DNA of 64,000 bases from JAGQRJ01 sp041402045 (GTDB lineage: Bacteria; Planctomycetota; J058), in contig JAWKSZ010000014.1 in NCBI GenBank assembly GCA_041402045.1, forward strand, positions 62,001 through 126,000. Direction: 5' to 3'. Below, piece by piece: positions 1-8,298 of this stretch. The notes beneath the pieces are model-generated. The model had not been told where the DNA came from. It saw only the letters and a list, made by a program, of their open reading frames with translations, and made no database searches. Within the stretch, counting starts at the first letter, position 1; each line of letters opens with the position of its first letter. A program made the position numbers and the translations under genes.

Positions 1-123
1 GGGCAGCAGCGCGGCACGGCGCTCGGGGTAGCGCTTGCAGATCCGCTCCAGCTCCTCGACGACCTCGTCTGTGAACTGACGCTCGATCACCTCGGCGTCG
101 GCGGTAGGCAGTGCGGTAGCCAT
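1..123 (-). CDS. nuoE: NADH-quinone oxidoreductase subunit E, N-terminal fragment (cut by window edge)
   Basis: Only the first 41 codons are present, reading leftwards off the window. The translated start contains EELERICKRYPERRAALLP, which matches the opening helix of the 24 kDa NuoE [2Fe-2S] subunit. The ATG shares one base with the nuoD stop (TAATG), the tight coupling seen through this operon. The four cysteines of the NuoE cluster lie outside the window. The call rests on this short helix and on the gene order A-B-C-D-E, which is standard for bacterial complex I. Confidence 0.8.
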   Translation of the reverse strand, partial: MATALPTADAEVIERQFTDEVVEELERICKRYPERRAALLP

Positions 124-1394
124 TAGCGGTCCAACTCCCCTGCAATCACGTTCAAAGAGCTCATGGTCGCGACCACGTCCGAGACCAGCCGGCCCTTGAT
201 CATGGGCAGGATCGACTGGAAGGCGAACAGGCTCGGCGGGCGCACGCGCACCCGGTAGGGCACCGCGGTCCCGTCGCTGATCAGGTACCAGCCCAGCTCG
301 CCGTTGGGCGACTCGGTGGCGTGGTAGATCTCGCCGGACTCCGGCGTCTTGATCCCGTGCCCGGGCATGGTCAGCATGAAGTGCTGGATCAAGGACTCCA
401 TCTTGGTGTAGACGTCGTCCTTGCTGGGCAGGGTCGCCTTGGCGCCCAGCGCGTTGATCGGGCCCGAGGGCATGCTGTCGAGCACCTGGCGGCAGATCTT
501 GGCGGACTCGCGGATCTCGGCCAGGCGCTGCTGGTAGCGCGAGTAGACGCAGCCGTCGGTGAACACCGGGACGTCGAAGTCGTACTGCTCGTAGCCCAGG
601 TAGGGCCGGTCGCGGCGCAGGTCGCGGTCGACGCCGGAGGCCCGGGCCAGCGGGCCCGACATGCCGTAGGCGATCGCCTCGTCGCGGGTCAGGACGCCCA
701 CGCCCACGGTGCGGTCCATGAAGATCCGGTTGCGGGCGAGCATGCCCTCCATGTCGCGCACGGTGTCGTCCAGGCGGTCGAGGAAGGTCCGCACGCGGTA
801 CTCGACCCCGTCGGGGAGGTCGAAGGCCAGGCCGCCGACGCGGGTGTAGCTCGTGGTCAGGCGGCCGCCCGAGGTGAGCTCGAACACGTCGTAGATCTTC
901 TCGCGCTCGATGAACGACCACAGCATGGGGGTGAAGGCGCCCATGTCCATGCCCTGGAGCCCGATCCCCAGGATGTGGTCGCTGATCCGGCTCAGCTCGC
1001 ACATGAGCACGCGGATCGCCGCGGCGCGGGGCGGGCACTCGATCCCGAGCATCTCCTCCACCGCGCAGGCGAACCCGGTGTTGTTCGCCATGGCGCTGAA
1101 GTAGTTCATGCGGTCGGTGACCACGATGTACTGGTTGTAGGTGCGGTACTCGCCCAGCTTCTCGAAGCCGGTGTGCAGGAAGCCCATGTCGGGCTCGGCG
1201 CCCGAGACCTTCTCGCCGTTGAGCCGCAGGATCAGGCGCAGCGTGCCGTGCATGGCCGGGTGCTGCGGGCCGAAGTTGATCACCATGTCCTTCTCGCCGA
1301 GCCCGGGCTCGACGGAGATCGCGGCGTCGCCGAAGGGCTTGCTCGGGATCGGGTCCGAGGACAGCGAGGTGGCTTGCGGGGTGGGGCTACTCAT
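123..1394 (-). CDS. nuoD: NADH-quinone oxidoreductase subunit D (49 kDa)
   Basis: This is the 49 kDa subunit of the complex I peripheral arm, which with NuoB forms the quinone-binding cavity on the cytoplasmic side of the membrane. The 423 residues are of normal family length. Visible family signatures are NFGPQHPAMHGTLRL near residue 40, the FLHTGFEKLGEYRTYNQ block near residue 75, and the C-terminal PPSLFAFQSILPMIKGR and GELDR ending. The first 30 residues are a Ser/Pro-rich extension. The ATG overlaps the end of nuoC by 8 bases and the stop overlaps nuoE by one base, so A to E read as one translationally coupled operon. NuoC and NuoD are separate genes here, not fused. Confidence 0.97.
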   Translation of the reverse strand: MSSPTPQATSLSSDPIPSKPFGDAAISVEPGLGEKDMVINFGPQHPAMHGTLRLILRLNGEKVSGAEPDMGFLHTGFEKLGEYRTYNQYIVVTDRMNYFSAMANNTGFACAVEEMLGIECPPRAAAIRVLMCELSRISDHILGIGLQGMDMGAFTPMLWSFIEREKIYDVFELTSGGRLTTSYTRVGGLAFDLPDGVEYRVRTFLDRLDDTVRDMEGMLARNRIFMDRTVGVGVLTRDEAIAYGMSGPLARASGVDRDLRRDRPYLGYEQYDFDVPVFTDGCVYSRYQQRLAEIRESAKICRQVLDSMPSGPINALGAKATLPSKDDVYTKMESLIQHFMLTMPGHGIKTPESGEIYHATESPNGELGWYLISDGTAVPYRVRVRPPSLFAFQSILPMIKGRLVSDVVATMSSLNVIAGELDR

Positions 1395-1989
1395 AGGAAG
1401 CCTTTCGCGTACGGGGGACCACCGGGAAGTTGTCGCGCTCGCCGCGCCCGCGCAGGGGGTAGTCCTTGCGCAGCGGGTAGCCGACGTAGCTCTCGGGCAT
1501 CAGCAGTCGCTTGAGGTTGTAGTGCCCCTCGAACTCGATCCCGAACATGTCGTAGACCTCGCGCTCGGGGAAGTCCGCGCCCACCCAAAGGTCGGTGGCG
1601 GTGGGGAGCACGGGCTCGTCCTCGTTGAGGTAGGCCTTGATCCGCAGCATGGCCTCCTGCCCGAGGTTGGTCAGGGTCCACACCACCACGAAGCGCTCGG
1701 GGTGCTCGCCCTCGAGCTTGAGGGTGTCGTAGGCCGTGCAGTCGGTGAGCTGATCGAAGCCCAGGGCGTTCTTGCAGTGGGCCAGGGTCTCGTGGGCGCG
1801 GGCCGCGGGCACGTAGATCGTCTGCTGGTCGCGGAAGGCCGCGCGCTTGACCAGGTCCTTGCCCAGCCAGGCGCACACCGCGTCGGCCAGGCGCCGCTCG
1901 CGCTCGACGCGCCGGGCCTTGGACTCGGCGGCGCGCTCGCGGCGCTCCTGGAAGATCTTGCCCATGTCGGCGAGGGGGAGCTGGGTCAC
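1387..1989 (-). CDS. nuoC: NADH-quinone oxidoreductase subunit C (30 kDa)
   Basis: This 200-residue protein is the 30 kDa subunit of the complex I peripheral arm. The family signature is clear near residue 140: DFPEREVYDMFGIEFEGHYNLKRLLMPE, quoted here only by its key residues E-R-E-V-Y-D-M-F-G and H-x-x-L-K-R-L-L, followed by PLRKDYPLRG. The GTG start overlaps the nuoB stop in a GTGA junction, which fixes the start and leaves out the in-frame sequence upstream that belongs to nuoB in another frame. An internal Met at residue 9 is a possible alternative. It ends in TAG, overlapping nuoD by 8 bases. The first 60 residues are an Arg/Glu-rich helix, longer than in many homologues. Confidence 0.96.
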   Translation of the reverse strand: MTQLPLADMGKIFQERRERAAESKARRVERERRLADAVCAWLGKDLVKRAAFRDQQTIYVPAARAHETLAHCKNALGFDQLTDCTAYDTLKLEGEHPERFVVVWTLTNLGQEAMLRIKAYLNEDEPVLPTATDLWVGADFPEREVYDMFGIEFEGHYNLKRLLMPESYVGYPLRKDYPLRGRGERDNFPVVPRTRKASYE

Positions 1990-2540
1990 GAGGTCGCCTC
2001 CTGCGTGCGGCGGCGGTCCATGGCCTCGAGCCGCGCGAGGTGGTCGACCCCGGTGCGCTCGTCGATCAGGCGCTGGATCTCGGTCTTGCCGACCTTGTCC
2101 TGGATCAGGCGCACCGCGTCGATCAGGTTCTCGGGGCGCGGGGGGCAGCCCGGAATGTAGACGTCGATCGGAATGAACTGATCGACGCCCTGGATCATGG
2201 TGTAGGTGTCGAACACCCCGCCGCAGGACGCGCAGGCGCCCATGCTGATCGCCCACTTGGGCTCGGGCATTTGCTGCCAGATCCGCTGGAGCACGGGCAT
2301 CATCTTGAGCGTCACGCGCCCGCCGACGATCAGCAGGTCACTCTGCCGCGGCGAGAAGCGCACGACCTCGGCGCCGAAGCGCGCCATGTCGTAGCGGGAG
2401 CTCATGGTCGCCATGAGCTCGATCGCGCAGCAGGCGGTGCCGAAGGGCATCGGCCACAGGCTGTTCTTGCGGCCCCAGGCCAGGAGGTCCTTGATCCGGG
2501 TCGAAATGAAGTCGTTGCCGAGCCAGTCCTCTAGTCCCAT
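1986..2540 (-). CDS. nuoB: NADH-quinone oxidoreductase subunit B (PSST, N2 cluster)
   Basis: This 184-residue subunit carries the terminal [4Fe-4S] cluster N2 that passes electrons to quinone. The ligand cysteines are visible: the tandem CC in PMPFGTACCAIELMA near residue 35, the Cys in SMGACASCGG near residue 100, and the Cys in YIPGCPPRPE near residue 130. The ATG lies inside the end of nuoA (10-base overlap), so an upstream in-frame extension is not part of the protein. The C-terminal 30 residues are a charged, variable tail. The stop overlaps the nuoC GTG. Length and motifs are normal for a functional NuoB. Confidence 0.97.
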   Translation of the reverse strand: MGLEDWLGNDFISTRIKDLLAWGRKNSLWPMPFGTACCAIELMATMSSRYDMARFGAEVVRFSPRQSDLLIVGGRVTLKMMPVLQRIWQQMPEPKWAISMGACASCGGVFDTYTMIQGVDQFIPIDVYIPGCPPRPENLIDAVRLIQDKVGKTEIQRLIDERTGVDHLARLEAMDRRRTQEATS

Positions 2541-2953
2541 TCGAGACCCCTTCGCTTCCAGACGTAATAGAGCCCGACGCCGAGCACCCCCACGAACAGG
2601 AGCACCTCGACCAGGAGCACGAGCTTGACCGCGGCGTCGACCCCGGGCTGCCGAAACGACGTCGCCCAGGGGAACAAGAACACGGTCTCGAGGTCGAACA
2701 GAATGAACAGGATCGCGACCAGGTAGAAGTGGATCGAGTAGCGCTCGCGGGCGCCGTCCTGCAGCGGCTCCATGCCGCACTCGTAGGGCAGCGACTTGGT
2801 CTCGTCCGGGCGCCGCGGGCCGAGGAACTTCGAGAGCAAGAGCACCACCGCGCCGATGGTGATCCCGATCCCGGCCATGAAGACGAGGGGGAGGTATGCG
2901 GTAAATGTGCCCAGGTGCAGCGCACAGATACCGCCCGAGAGGGCAGTAGACAT
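2531..2953 (-). CDS. nuoA: NADH-quinone oxidoreductase subunit A
   Basis: First gene of the nuo operon: a 140-residue membrane subunit with three predicted transmembrane helices (about residues 18-40, 77-97 and 107-132). The loop between helices 1 and 2 has the conserved KSLPYECGMEP segment, with the reactive Cys typical of ND3/NuoA, and helix 2 carries ILFILFDLETVFLFPWA with the conserved acidic residues. The start is set by an AAGGGG-like ribosome site a few bases upstream and by the promoter placed just before it. It overlaps nuoB by 10 bases. Confidence 0.96.
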   Translation of the reverse strand: MSTALSGGICALHLGTFTAYLPLVFMAGIGITIGAVVLLLSKFLGPRRPDETKSLPYECGMEPLQDGARERYSIHFYLVAILFILFDLETVFLFPWATSFRQPGVDAAVKLVLLVEVLLFVGVLGVGLYYVWKRRGLEWD

Positions 2954-2979
2954 GGGGACCCCTTGACGTGTCGGCGCGG

Positions 2980-3007
2980 ATTATACGGTGCTCCAGGGGT
3001 GGAGCAA
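2980..3007 (-). promoter_or_regulatory. Putative housekeeping promoter of the nuo operon
   Basis: Read leftwards, a perfect TATAAT lies at 2985-2980 and TTGCTC at 3007-3002, with a 16-bp gap. The -10 box is 26 bases ahead of the nuoA start. In such a G+C-rich intergenic region a consensus -10 box is unlikely by chance, but the -35 match is only moderate. Transcription-start mapping would decide it. Confidence 0.5.
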
Positions 3008-3103
3008 GCGGCGTGGCGCCCAGGTAAGTTCTTGAACGCCCGCGCCTTTGGCCCCTGCGGCGACCTGCCACAGGGCACGTGACCGCCTACGACCCATCCG
3101 ACG

Positions 3104-3215
3104 CGTGAGGGGCCTGGAGCCTCTCGCGCGCGGCCGTCGGGCGTCGCTTCACCGAATGGGGGCAGACTGCGAAGCGGGCCTTTGGGTGCGCGCGAGAGGC
3201 GCCAGGCCCCTCACG
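3104..3215. repeat. 28-bp near-perfect inverted repeat between divergent genes
   Basis: Positions 3104-3131 and 3188-3215 are reverse complements at 27 of 28 bases, separated by 56 bases. The arms run through GAGGGGCCTGGAGCCTCTCG and its complement. It sits between the leftward nuo operon and the rightward esterase gene, so it is not where a terminator is needed. No T run follows either arm. It may be a dispersed palindrome or a folded leader of the esterase transcript. Confidence 0.7.
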
Positions 3216-3295
3216 ACCCGAGCCTACCTCGCGGGGACGTCACCGCCAGGGCTCGTCGTCGAGCCCGGCGCTGCCGGGGTTGCTACGCTGTCGAC

Positions 3296-4332
3296 GTGCT
3301 GGAGACCTTGGCCCGCAACGTGTTCACCCTCCCCCGCCCGCTGCATGGCCCGGCTGGCGGGGCGGCCCTGCGCGGCGGACGGCTTCGCCCTCGACCCCCA
3401 AATGCAGCTCCTGCTGCGCCTGGAGCAGCTCGCCCAGGCCCCGCCCGAGCTACGCGGTGTCGTTGGACGAGGCGCGCCGCGGCTTCGACGCCGGCGCGCT
3501 CCTGTTCGCCGGGGTCCCCCGGGAGGTGGGCGGGGTCACCCACGCCAGCGCCCCGGGGGAGGTCCCGGTCCCCTTGCGGCTCTACTGGCCCCCCACCGGC
3601 CCCAAGCGCGGCGCGCTACCCGCCGTGCTCTACCTCCACGGCGGCGGGTTCACCGTGGGCAGCCTGACCAGCCACGACCCGGTGTGCCGCCGACTCTGCG
3701 CCGAGCTCTCGTGCCTGGTGGTGTCCGTCGACTACCGCCTCGCCCCCGAGCACCGCTTCCCGGCGGCGCTGGAGGACTCGCTCGCGGGCTGGGCCTGGCT
3801 CGTGGCCCAGGCCCGCGCGCTGGGGGTCGACCGCCGGCGGATCGCGGTCGCCGGCGACAGCGCCGGGGGCAACCTCGCGATCGGCGTGGCCCGCTACGCC
3901 GACCCCCCGCCCTGCGCGCTCATGGCGCTCTACGCCGGCACGGACAGCGTGGAGACCCACCCCTCGGTCGTGACCTTCGCCGACGGGTTCATGGTCACCC
4001 GGGCCTCCCTCGAGTGGTACCTCGCGCAGTACATGGCGCCGGACACCGAGAAGCACGACCCGCGGCTCTCCCCGCTGCGGGCCACCGACCTGCACAAGCT
4101 CCCGCCGACGTACGTGGCCACCGCGGGCTTCGACCCGCTGCGGGACGAGGCGCGCAAGTTCGCGCTCGCGGCCCGCGCCCAGGGCGCCGAGGTCGTCGAC
4201 CGCTGCTTCGGGAGCCTGATCCACGGGTTCATGAACCTGACCCTGCTCCGCGCCGCCTGCGCCGCCTTCGACGAGTGCACGGCCTGGTTGCACGAGCAGC
4301 TCTACCCCGCGCGACTCGCCGTCGCGCGCTGA
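3296..4332 (+). CDS. Alpha/beta hydrolase, hormone-sensitive-lipase family esterase (N-terminal frame breaks)
   Basis: The C-terminal 290 residues form an intact HSL-family (alpha/beta hydrolase fold 3) esterase. It has the oxyanion HGGGF, the nucleophile elbow GDSAGGN, the acid in GFDPLRDE and the His in LIHGFMN. The 5' part is odd. Family-like cap sequence is found in three successive frames: LETLARNVFTLPRPL from a GTG at 3296, then RLAGRPCAADGFALDPQMQL, then YAVSLDEARRGFD, which joins the catalytic domain. This needs two extra bases, near 3345 (a C-rich stretch) and near 3450. The catalytic frame alone is open from a TTG at 3280, but that N-terminus looks non-native. Either two sequence errors or a recently damaged gene. 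The substrate is probably a short acyl ester; this is inferred from the family. Confidence 0.8.
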
Positions 4333-4346
4333 CGCGAGGAGCGCCC

Positions 4347-4892
4347 ATGCGCCGCACGATCCCCTGGCTCCTGTTGCTCCTGCTCGCGTTCCCCGCGCGG
4401 GCCGACGACGCCGAGCTGGACAAGCTCCGGGCCGAGGCCAGCCAGCTCAAGAACCAGGTGCGCTCGCTGCAGAAGCAGCTCGCCGACCTCCAGCGCTCGC
4501 TGGGGCGCACCGCCCAGCGCGACGACGCGCGCAAGGAGCGGCTCGAGGAGCGCGAGGCCCGGCTCGAGGAGCTCGAGGCCCTGGTCAAGGAGCGGATCCC
4601 CAACACCGACCGCTACCCCGCGCTGGGCCAGAAGGTCGAGGGCGCCGAGTATCAGGGCGACCTGCGCGCCCTGGCCGAGGCCCTCGCCGGCGCGACCGGG
4701 GTCGGGGTCACGGTTCACCGCTCGGTGCCCAAGGACGCGCGCCTGGACCTCGCGACCTGCGACCTGTGCCTGGTCCAGCTCCTCGACCTGTGGGTCAAGA
4801 ACGCGCGCGGGGACGACGGCGAGCGCCTGTCCCTGGCCTGGACCTGGCGCGCCTCGCGCGGGGTCGAGATCCGCGCCGTCAGCGGGGAGTAG
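4347..4892 (+). CDS. Exported coiled-coil protein of unknown function
   Basis: A 181-residue protein with a clear Sec signal peptide (MRRTIPWLLLLLLAFPARA, cleavage near residue 19). A strongly charged heptad-type coiled coil follows over about residues 22-85, rich in Leu, Glu, Lys and Arg. The C-terminal 90 residues look folded and have a CDLC pair (ATCDLCLVQLLDLW) and a WTWRASRGVEIRAV strand region; they resemble a small secretin/STN-like alpha-beta domain, but I cannot name it. A GAGGA ribosome site 6 bases upstream supports the ATG. It lies 14 bases after the esterase, so co-transcription is likely. The likely location is the periplasm. Confidence 0.8.
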   Translation: MRRTIPWLLLLLLAFPARADDAELDKLRAEASQLKNQVRSLQKQLADLQRSLGRTAQRDDARKERLEEREARLEELEALVKERIPNTDRYPALGQKVEGAEYQGDLRALAEALAGATGVGVTVHRSVPKDARLDLATCDLCLVQLLDLWVKNARGDDGERLSLAWTWRASRGVEIRAVSGE

Positions 4893-4920
4893 CTGAGGCT
4901 CCGCGAGGGGTGACCGCGCC

Positions 4921-5283
4921 GAATAAGAAGAAAGACATTCACCGCAGAGTCGCAGAGGACGCGGAGGGAGCGCTGAGGGCGGTGCCCAGGTGCGCAACCG
5001 GGTCGCCCGCGGGAGCCCGACCGATCCGCTTCGCTGGGCGCGATCGTGCAAACGAAGAAGGAGTTGGTGGGTAGCTCCGCCCCTTCGAAGCCGTGTCTGC
5101 CACGCCCCGCACACTCGCGACGCTGTCGGTTAGCGGAGCGCCCCTCTTAACTTTCGTCCGGACGGTCGCCCCTCAGCGAAGCGGATCGGTCGGGCTCCCG
5201 CGGGCGACCCGCTCACGCACGTGGGCGCCGCCCTCTGCGCGTCCTCCGCGTCCTCTGCGACTCTGCGGTGAATGCCTTCCTCA
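4921..5283. repeat. Long inverted repeat (about 110-bp arms) filling a gene-free stretch
   Basis: The 411 bases between 4892 and 5304 hold no gene. Arm one (4921-5036) and arm two (5173-5283) are imperfect reverse complements over about 110 bases. The two best blocks are ATTCACCGCAGAGTCGCAGA with its continuation, and a block of about 40 bases around GGGTCGCCCGCGGGAGCCCG. The outer part of each arm is a degenerate 8-9 bp tandem unit (GCAGAGTC, GCAGAGGAC, GCGGAGG). Similar architecture recurs at 26.9 kb and 43.9 kb. No target duplication or protein is visible. Confidence 0.8.
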
Positions 5284-5303
5284 TTCCGCCGGACGATCGC
5301 GCT

Positions 5304-6035
5304 TCAGCGGAGCACCCCGGTGAGGGTCACGGTGTAGGGCGCGGTCGTGCGCGGGCCGACCTGGGCCACGAGCTCGCCGTCGACCGCGCGCAGCACGGCG
5401 CTGGGGTCGGCGAACTCGAAGGGCCCCTCCGCGCCGCCGCGGTTGGCGGCGACGAAGGGGGCGCCGTCGAGGGCGTGGGCGGCGGCGGCCCAGGAGTCGG
5501 GCACGCCCGCGCCGTCGCCGACCCAGGCGGTGGAGAAGGCCAGCGCGAACGGGCGGCGCGCGGCGACGGCGGCCACGGTCTCGGGGTAGACCACGTCGTG
5601 GCAGATCAAGAGGCCCAGCGGGCCGAGGGAGGTCTCGACCACGGCGCCCGGGGTCGGCCCGGGCAGCGCCCACCACGCGTCGGGCCCCCACAGGTGGTGC
5701 TTGCGGTAGACGCCGACCAAGGACCCGTCGGCGTCGAGCACGACCTGGGCGTTGAACAGCCCTCCGGCCTCGCGCAGCGCGAGGCCGGCCACGAGCACGC
5801 CGCGATCGCGGGCGACCTCGCCCAGGGCGCGCACCGTGGGGCCGTCGGGGGCCTCGAGCAACCCCGCGAAGCTCGTCGGGTCGGGGACGAAGGGGCCCCA
5901 GGGCAGCTCGGGGAGCACCACGAGGTCGGCGTGCGCGAAGGCGCGGCGGGCGTGGTCCAGGAGCCCGCGGCGGGAGGCGGCGGGGTCCGCGGGGTCGAAG
6001 GTCCAGTGCAGCGCGGCGACCCGCGGCGCGGTCAC
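5304..6035 (-). CDS. Carbon-nitrogen hydrolase (nitrilase superfamily)
   Basis: A 243-residue amidohydrolase. The Glu-Lys-Cys catalytic triad is visible: Glu in VVLPELPWGPF, Lys in VYRKHHLWGP, and Cys in LLICHDVVYPE. Length is slightly below the usual 260-300, with short loops. The substrate cannot be told from the sequence; the family includes omega-amidases, carbamoylputrescine hydrolases and cyanide or vanin-type amidases. The GTG start overlaps the stop of the cytochrome b gene by four bases (GTGA), so it is translated from the bc-type operon. That pairing is unusual, and no role in respiration is implied by the family. Confidence 0.88.
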   Translation of the reverse strand: MTAPRVAALHWTFDPADPAASRRGLLDHARRAFAHADLVVLPELPWGPFVPDPTSFAGLLEAPDGPTVRALGEVARDRGVLVAGLALREAGGLFNAQVVLDADGSLVGVYRKHHLWGPDAWWALPGPTPGAVVETSLGPLGLLICHDVVYPETVAAVAARRPFALAFSTAWVGDGAGVPDSWAAAAHALDGAPFVAANRGGAEGPFEFADPSAVLRAVDGELVAQVGPRTTAPYTVTLTGVLR

Positions 6036-7666
6036 CGGGGCGCGAGCCCGTGGAGGTAGGTGACCAGCGCCTCGAGCTCGGCGTCCGAGAGGTCGGCCGA
6101 GTCGGGCATTTCGTTGTCCTCGAAGTAGTAGAGCTCGCCCGCGGGGTCGCGCAGGAAGCCCGTGAGCCAGGCGGCGCTGCCGTAGCCGTGGAGGTTCGGG
6201 CCGAGGATCGCCTCCCCCGGCTCGATCCCGTGGCAGGCGTTGCACTCGAGCTCGTAGAACGCGTCCTCGCCCTGCTGCACCAGGGCGGCGTCGGTCGTCC
6301 CCAGCCCCGACTGCGCGCGGAGGAACTCGGTCAGCGCCGGGAGCTGGTCGTGGTGCTCGGGGGGCAGCGGGTCCATGCCGCGCAGCTTGGTGTGCCCGAA
6401 GTAGCGCGGGTCGTTGGGGTCCTTGATCACGCCCTGGAGCCAGGCGCGGCCGAGGTAGCCGGTGAGGTCGGGGCCGTCCTCGCCGCCGCGGCCGTTGACC
6501 CGGTGGCAGCGCTGGCAGTGGGCCTCGAACAGGCGCGCGCCCCAGCGCGGGGGGTAGCGGCTGAGCAGCAGGTGCGCGCCGGCGGCGGGGATCCCGTCCT
6601 CCGCCAGGCGCAGCGCGAGCTCGGCGTCCTCGTCGGCGGCGGCGCGGGCGTCCTGGTAGTCGCCGTCGGCGAGGTCGGCGCTGAACGCGAGCGCGCCCAG
6701 GACCCCGTAGCCGAGGACCGGGAGCAGGATCAGGGCCTGGGCCAGGCGCCGCCGCGGGCGCGGCTCGGGGTCGAGCCAGGGCAGGGCCAGCCAGGCCGCG
6801 CCCACGAGGCCGGGGAGCACCACGCTCCCCCAGGGCTCGGGCACGGTCTTGAGCAGCTGGCGCAGCGGGGCGAAGTACCACTCCGGGCGCGGGACGTAGG
6901 TCCCCCCGGGGTCGGCGGGGGCCTCGAGCCCCACCCGGCGCAGGAGCGCGAGGGCGAACAGCGCCGCGACGCCCAGGGCCACCGCGAGCAGGGTCCGCGC
7001 GCCCTGGGTCGGCCAGTAGCGCGGGGCGTCGGGGGCGGGGACGCGGGCGCGGGCGCGCCAGCCGAGGAGCAGGACCAGGCCCAGGCAGCCCGGGAGCACG
7101 AGGGTGTGCAGCGCGAAGAAGCGCGAGAGGGTCAGGGTCGAGAGCTCGGGGCCGCCGCGCAGGAGCGTGGCCGCGGTCTCGCCCACGACCGGGGTGCTGG
7201 CCGCGATCCCGGTGGCGACGTGGGTCGCCCAGTAGCCGCGCTGGTCCCAGGGCAGCAGGTAGCCGGTCAGCCCGAAGCCCACGATCACCGGGACCAGGGC
7301 CAGGCTCAGGATCCACACCAGCTCGCGGGGCGCGCGGTAGGCGGCGGCCAGGCCCAGGCGCACCAGGTGCACGCCCAGGCACACGATCACCGCGCTCGCG
7401 CCGTAGGCGTGGAGCCCGCGCAGGAGCCAGCCGCCGAGCACGCGGTGCTCGACGAACCACACGCTGCCCCAGGCGCTGGTCGTGCTCGGGGCGTAGAAGT
7501 GGGCCAGGCACACCCCGGTGGTCACCTGCAGCAGGAGCGCCGCGACGAGCACGCCGCCGGTGACCCGGGTCCAGGCGGGGCCGCCGGGGAGGGCCGGGTT
7601 CAGCGCGTCGAGGAGCGCGCCCAGGCCGAGGCGCGCGTCGAGCCAGGCGCGGAGGCGGGCGCTCAC
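6032..7666 (-). CDS. Cytochrome b fused to a di-haem cytochrome c domain (quinol oxidoreductase)
   Basis: A 544-residue fusion. Residues 1-370 are cytochrome b with about eight transmembrane helices. The paired haem ligands are in helix regions GLHAYGA / CLGVHLV and ATHVATG / FFALHTLVLP, and the quinol-site signature PEWYF lies near residue 260. From about residue 385 come two c-type haem sites, CQRCH and CNACH, so the chain carries its own electron exit, replacing a separate cytochrome c1. GYLLPWDQRGYW matches the conserved Qo-side loop. With the Rieske gene upstream this makes a compact menaquinol- or ubiquinol-oxidising bc complex in two genes. The GTG start overlaps the Rieske stop (GTGA), and the gene overlaps the nitrilase gene the same way. 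Confidence 0.93.
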   Translation of the reverse strand: MSARLRAWLDARLGLGALLDALNPALPGGPAWTRVTGGVLVAALLLQVTTGVCLAHFYAPSTTSAWGSVWFVEHRVLGGWLLRGLHAYGASAVIVCLGVHLVRLGLAAAYRAPRELVWILSLALVPVIVGFGLTGYLLPWDQRGYWATHVATGIAASTPVVGETAATLLRGGPELSTLTLSRFFALHTLVLPGCLGLVLLLGWRARARVPAPDAPRYWPTQGARTLLAVALGVAALFALALLRRVGLEAPADPGGTYVPRPEWYFAPLRQLLKTVPEPWGSVVLPGLVGAAWLALPWLDPEPRPRRRLAQALILLPVLGYGVLGALAFSADLADGDYQDARAAADEDAELALRLAEDGIPAAGAHLLLSRYPPRWGARLFEAHCQRCHRVNGRGGEDGPDLTGYLGRAWLQGVIKDPNDPRYFGHTKLRGMDPLPPEHHDQLPALTEFLRAQSGLGTTDAALVQQGEDAFYELECNACHGIEPGEAILGPNLHGYGSAAWLTGFLRDPAGELYYFEDNEMPDSADLSDAELEALVTYLHGLAPR

Positions 7667-8204
7667 AGGGGGCGTCGCTCGTCCGTGCCGACCTCGAAGC
7701 GCACGAAGCGCACGTGGACCTCGCCGTCCTCGACCTTGGCCTCGAGGGGGTCGAGGCCCCGGGGGCTGGGGCCGGTGCGCACACTCCCGTCGGGGGCGAA
7801 GTCGCTGTCGTGGCAGGGGCAGAACAGCGAGTCCGCGGCGCGGCAGAACACGTCGCAGCCGTTGTGAGGGCAGGTCGCCGAGAGCACGTGCACGGCCTCG
7901 CCCTCGCGGCGCACGATCACGTTGCCGAGGGTCTCGGCCTCGCTCCGGGCCCAGGCGTCCTGGCGCACGCCGACCACGGGGACCTTGACCGGGACGCCTT
8001 CGGGGAAGCGCTCCAGGCTGCCCAGGGCCTTCCAGCTCGCCCCGCCGCCCTCGAGGGTCAGGGGGGTGCCCCACACCGCGGTGGCGCCGACCCCCAGCAC
8101 CGCGGCGGCGGCGCCGGCGCAGGCCGTGGCCGCGGCCAGGGCGAGCGTCGCGCCGGTGGGGGTCCAGGGGCAGGGTCAGGGGGCGGGGTCGGTTGCGGGG
8201 CCAC
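7663..8204 (-). CDS. Rieske [2Fe-2S] protein of the bc-type complex (frame break in leader)
   Basis: The Rieske domain is complete: the two cluster-binding boxes CPHNGC and CPCHDSDF, each with Cys and His ligands, occur about 20 residues apart. Ahead of it is a hydrophobic stretch (TLALAAATACAGAAAA, then VLGVGATAVWG) that would be the membrane anchor. In this frame there is a stop at about 8178 and no ATG, GTG or TTG before the anchor. Another frame starts from a GTG at 8204 with an AGGG upstream and reads MAPQPTPPPDPAPGPPP, joining the anchor if one base is corrected in the C run near 8160. A conservative caller would start at 8100 (GTG) and lose the anchor. First gene of the Rieske / cytochrome b-c / nitrilase operon. 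Confidence 0.82.
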
Positions 8205-8298
8205 CTACCCTGGGCTCGTGCCTGCGCTCGCAAAGCGCGGCCTGGGGCCTTACGGTAGGAGGCGCGTGCGCGTCAGGGCGTAATACAGGTGAGCCGAC

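Noticed and set aside
4921..5283. MITE with target duplication
   Set aside because: Arms are imperfect and no flanking direct duplication could be seen.
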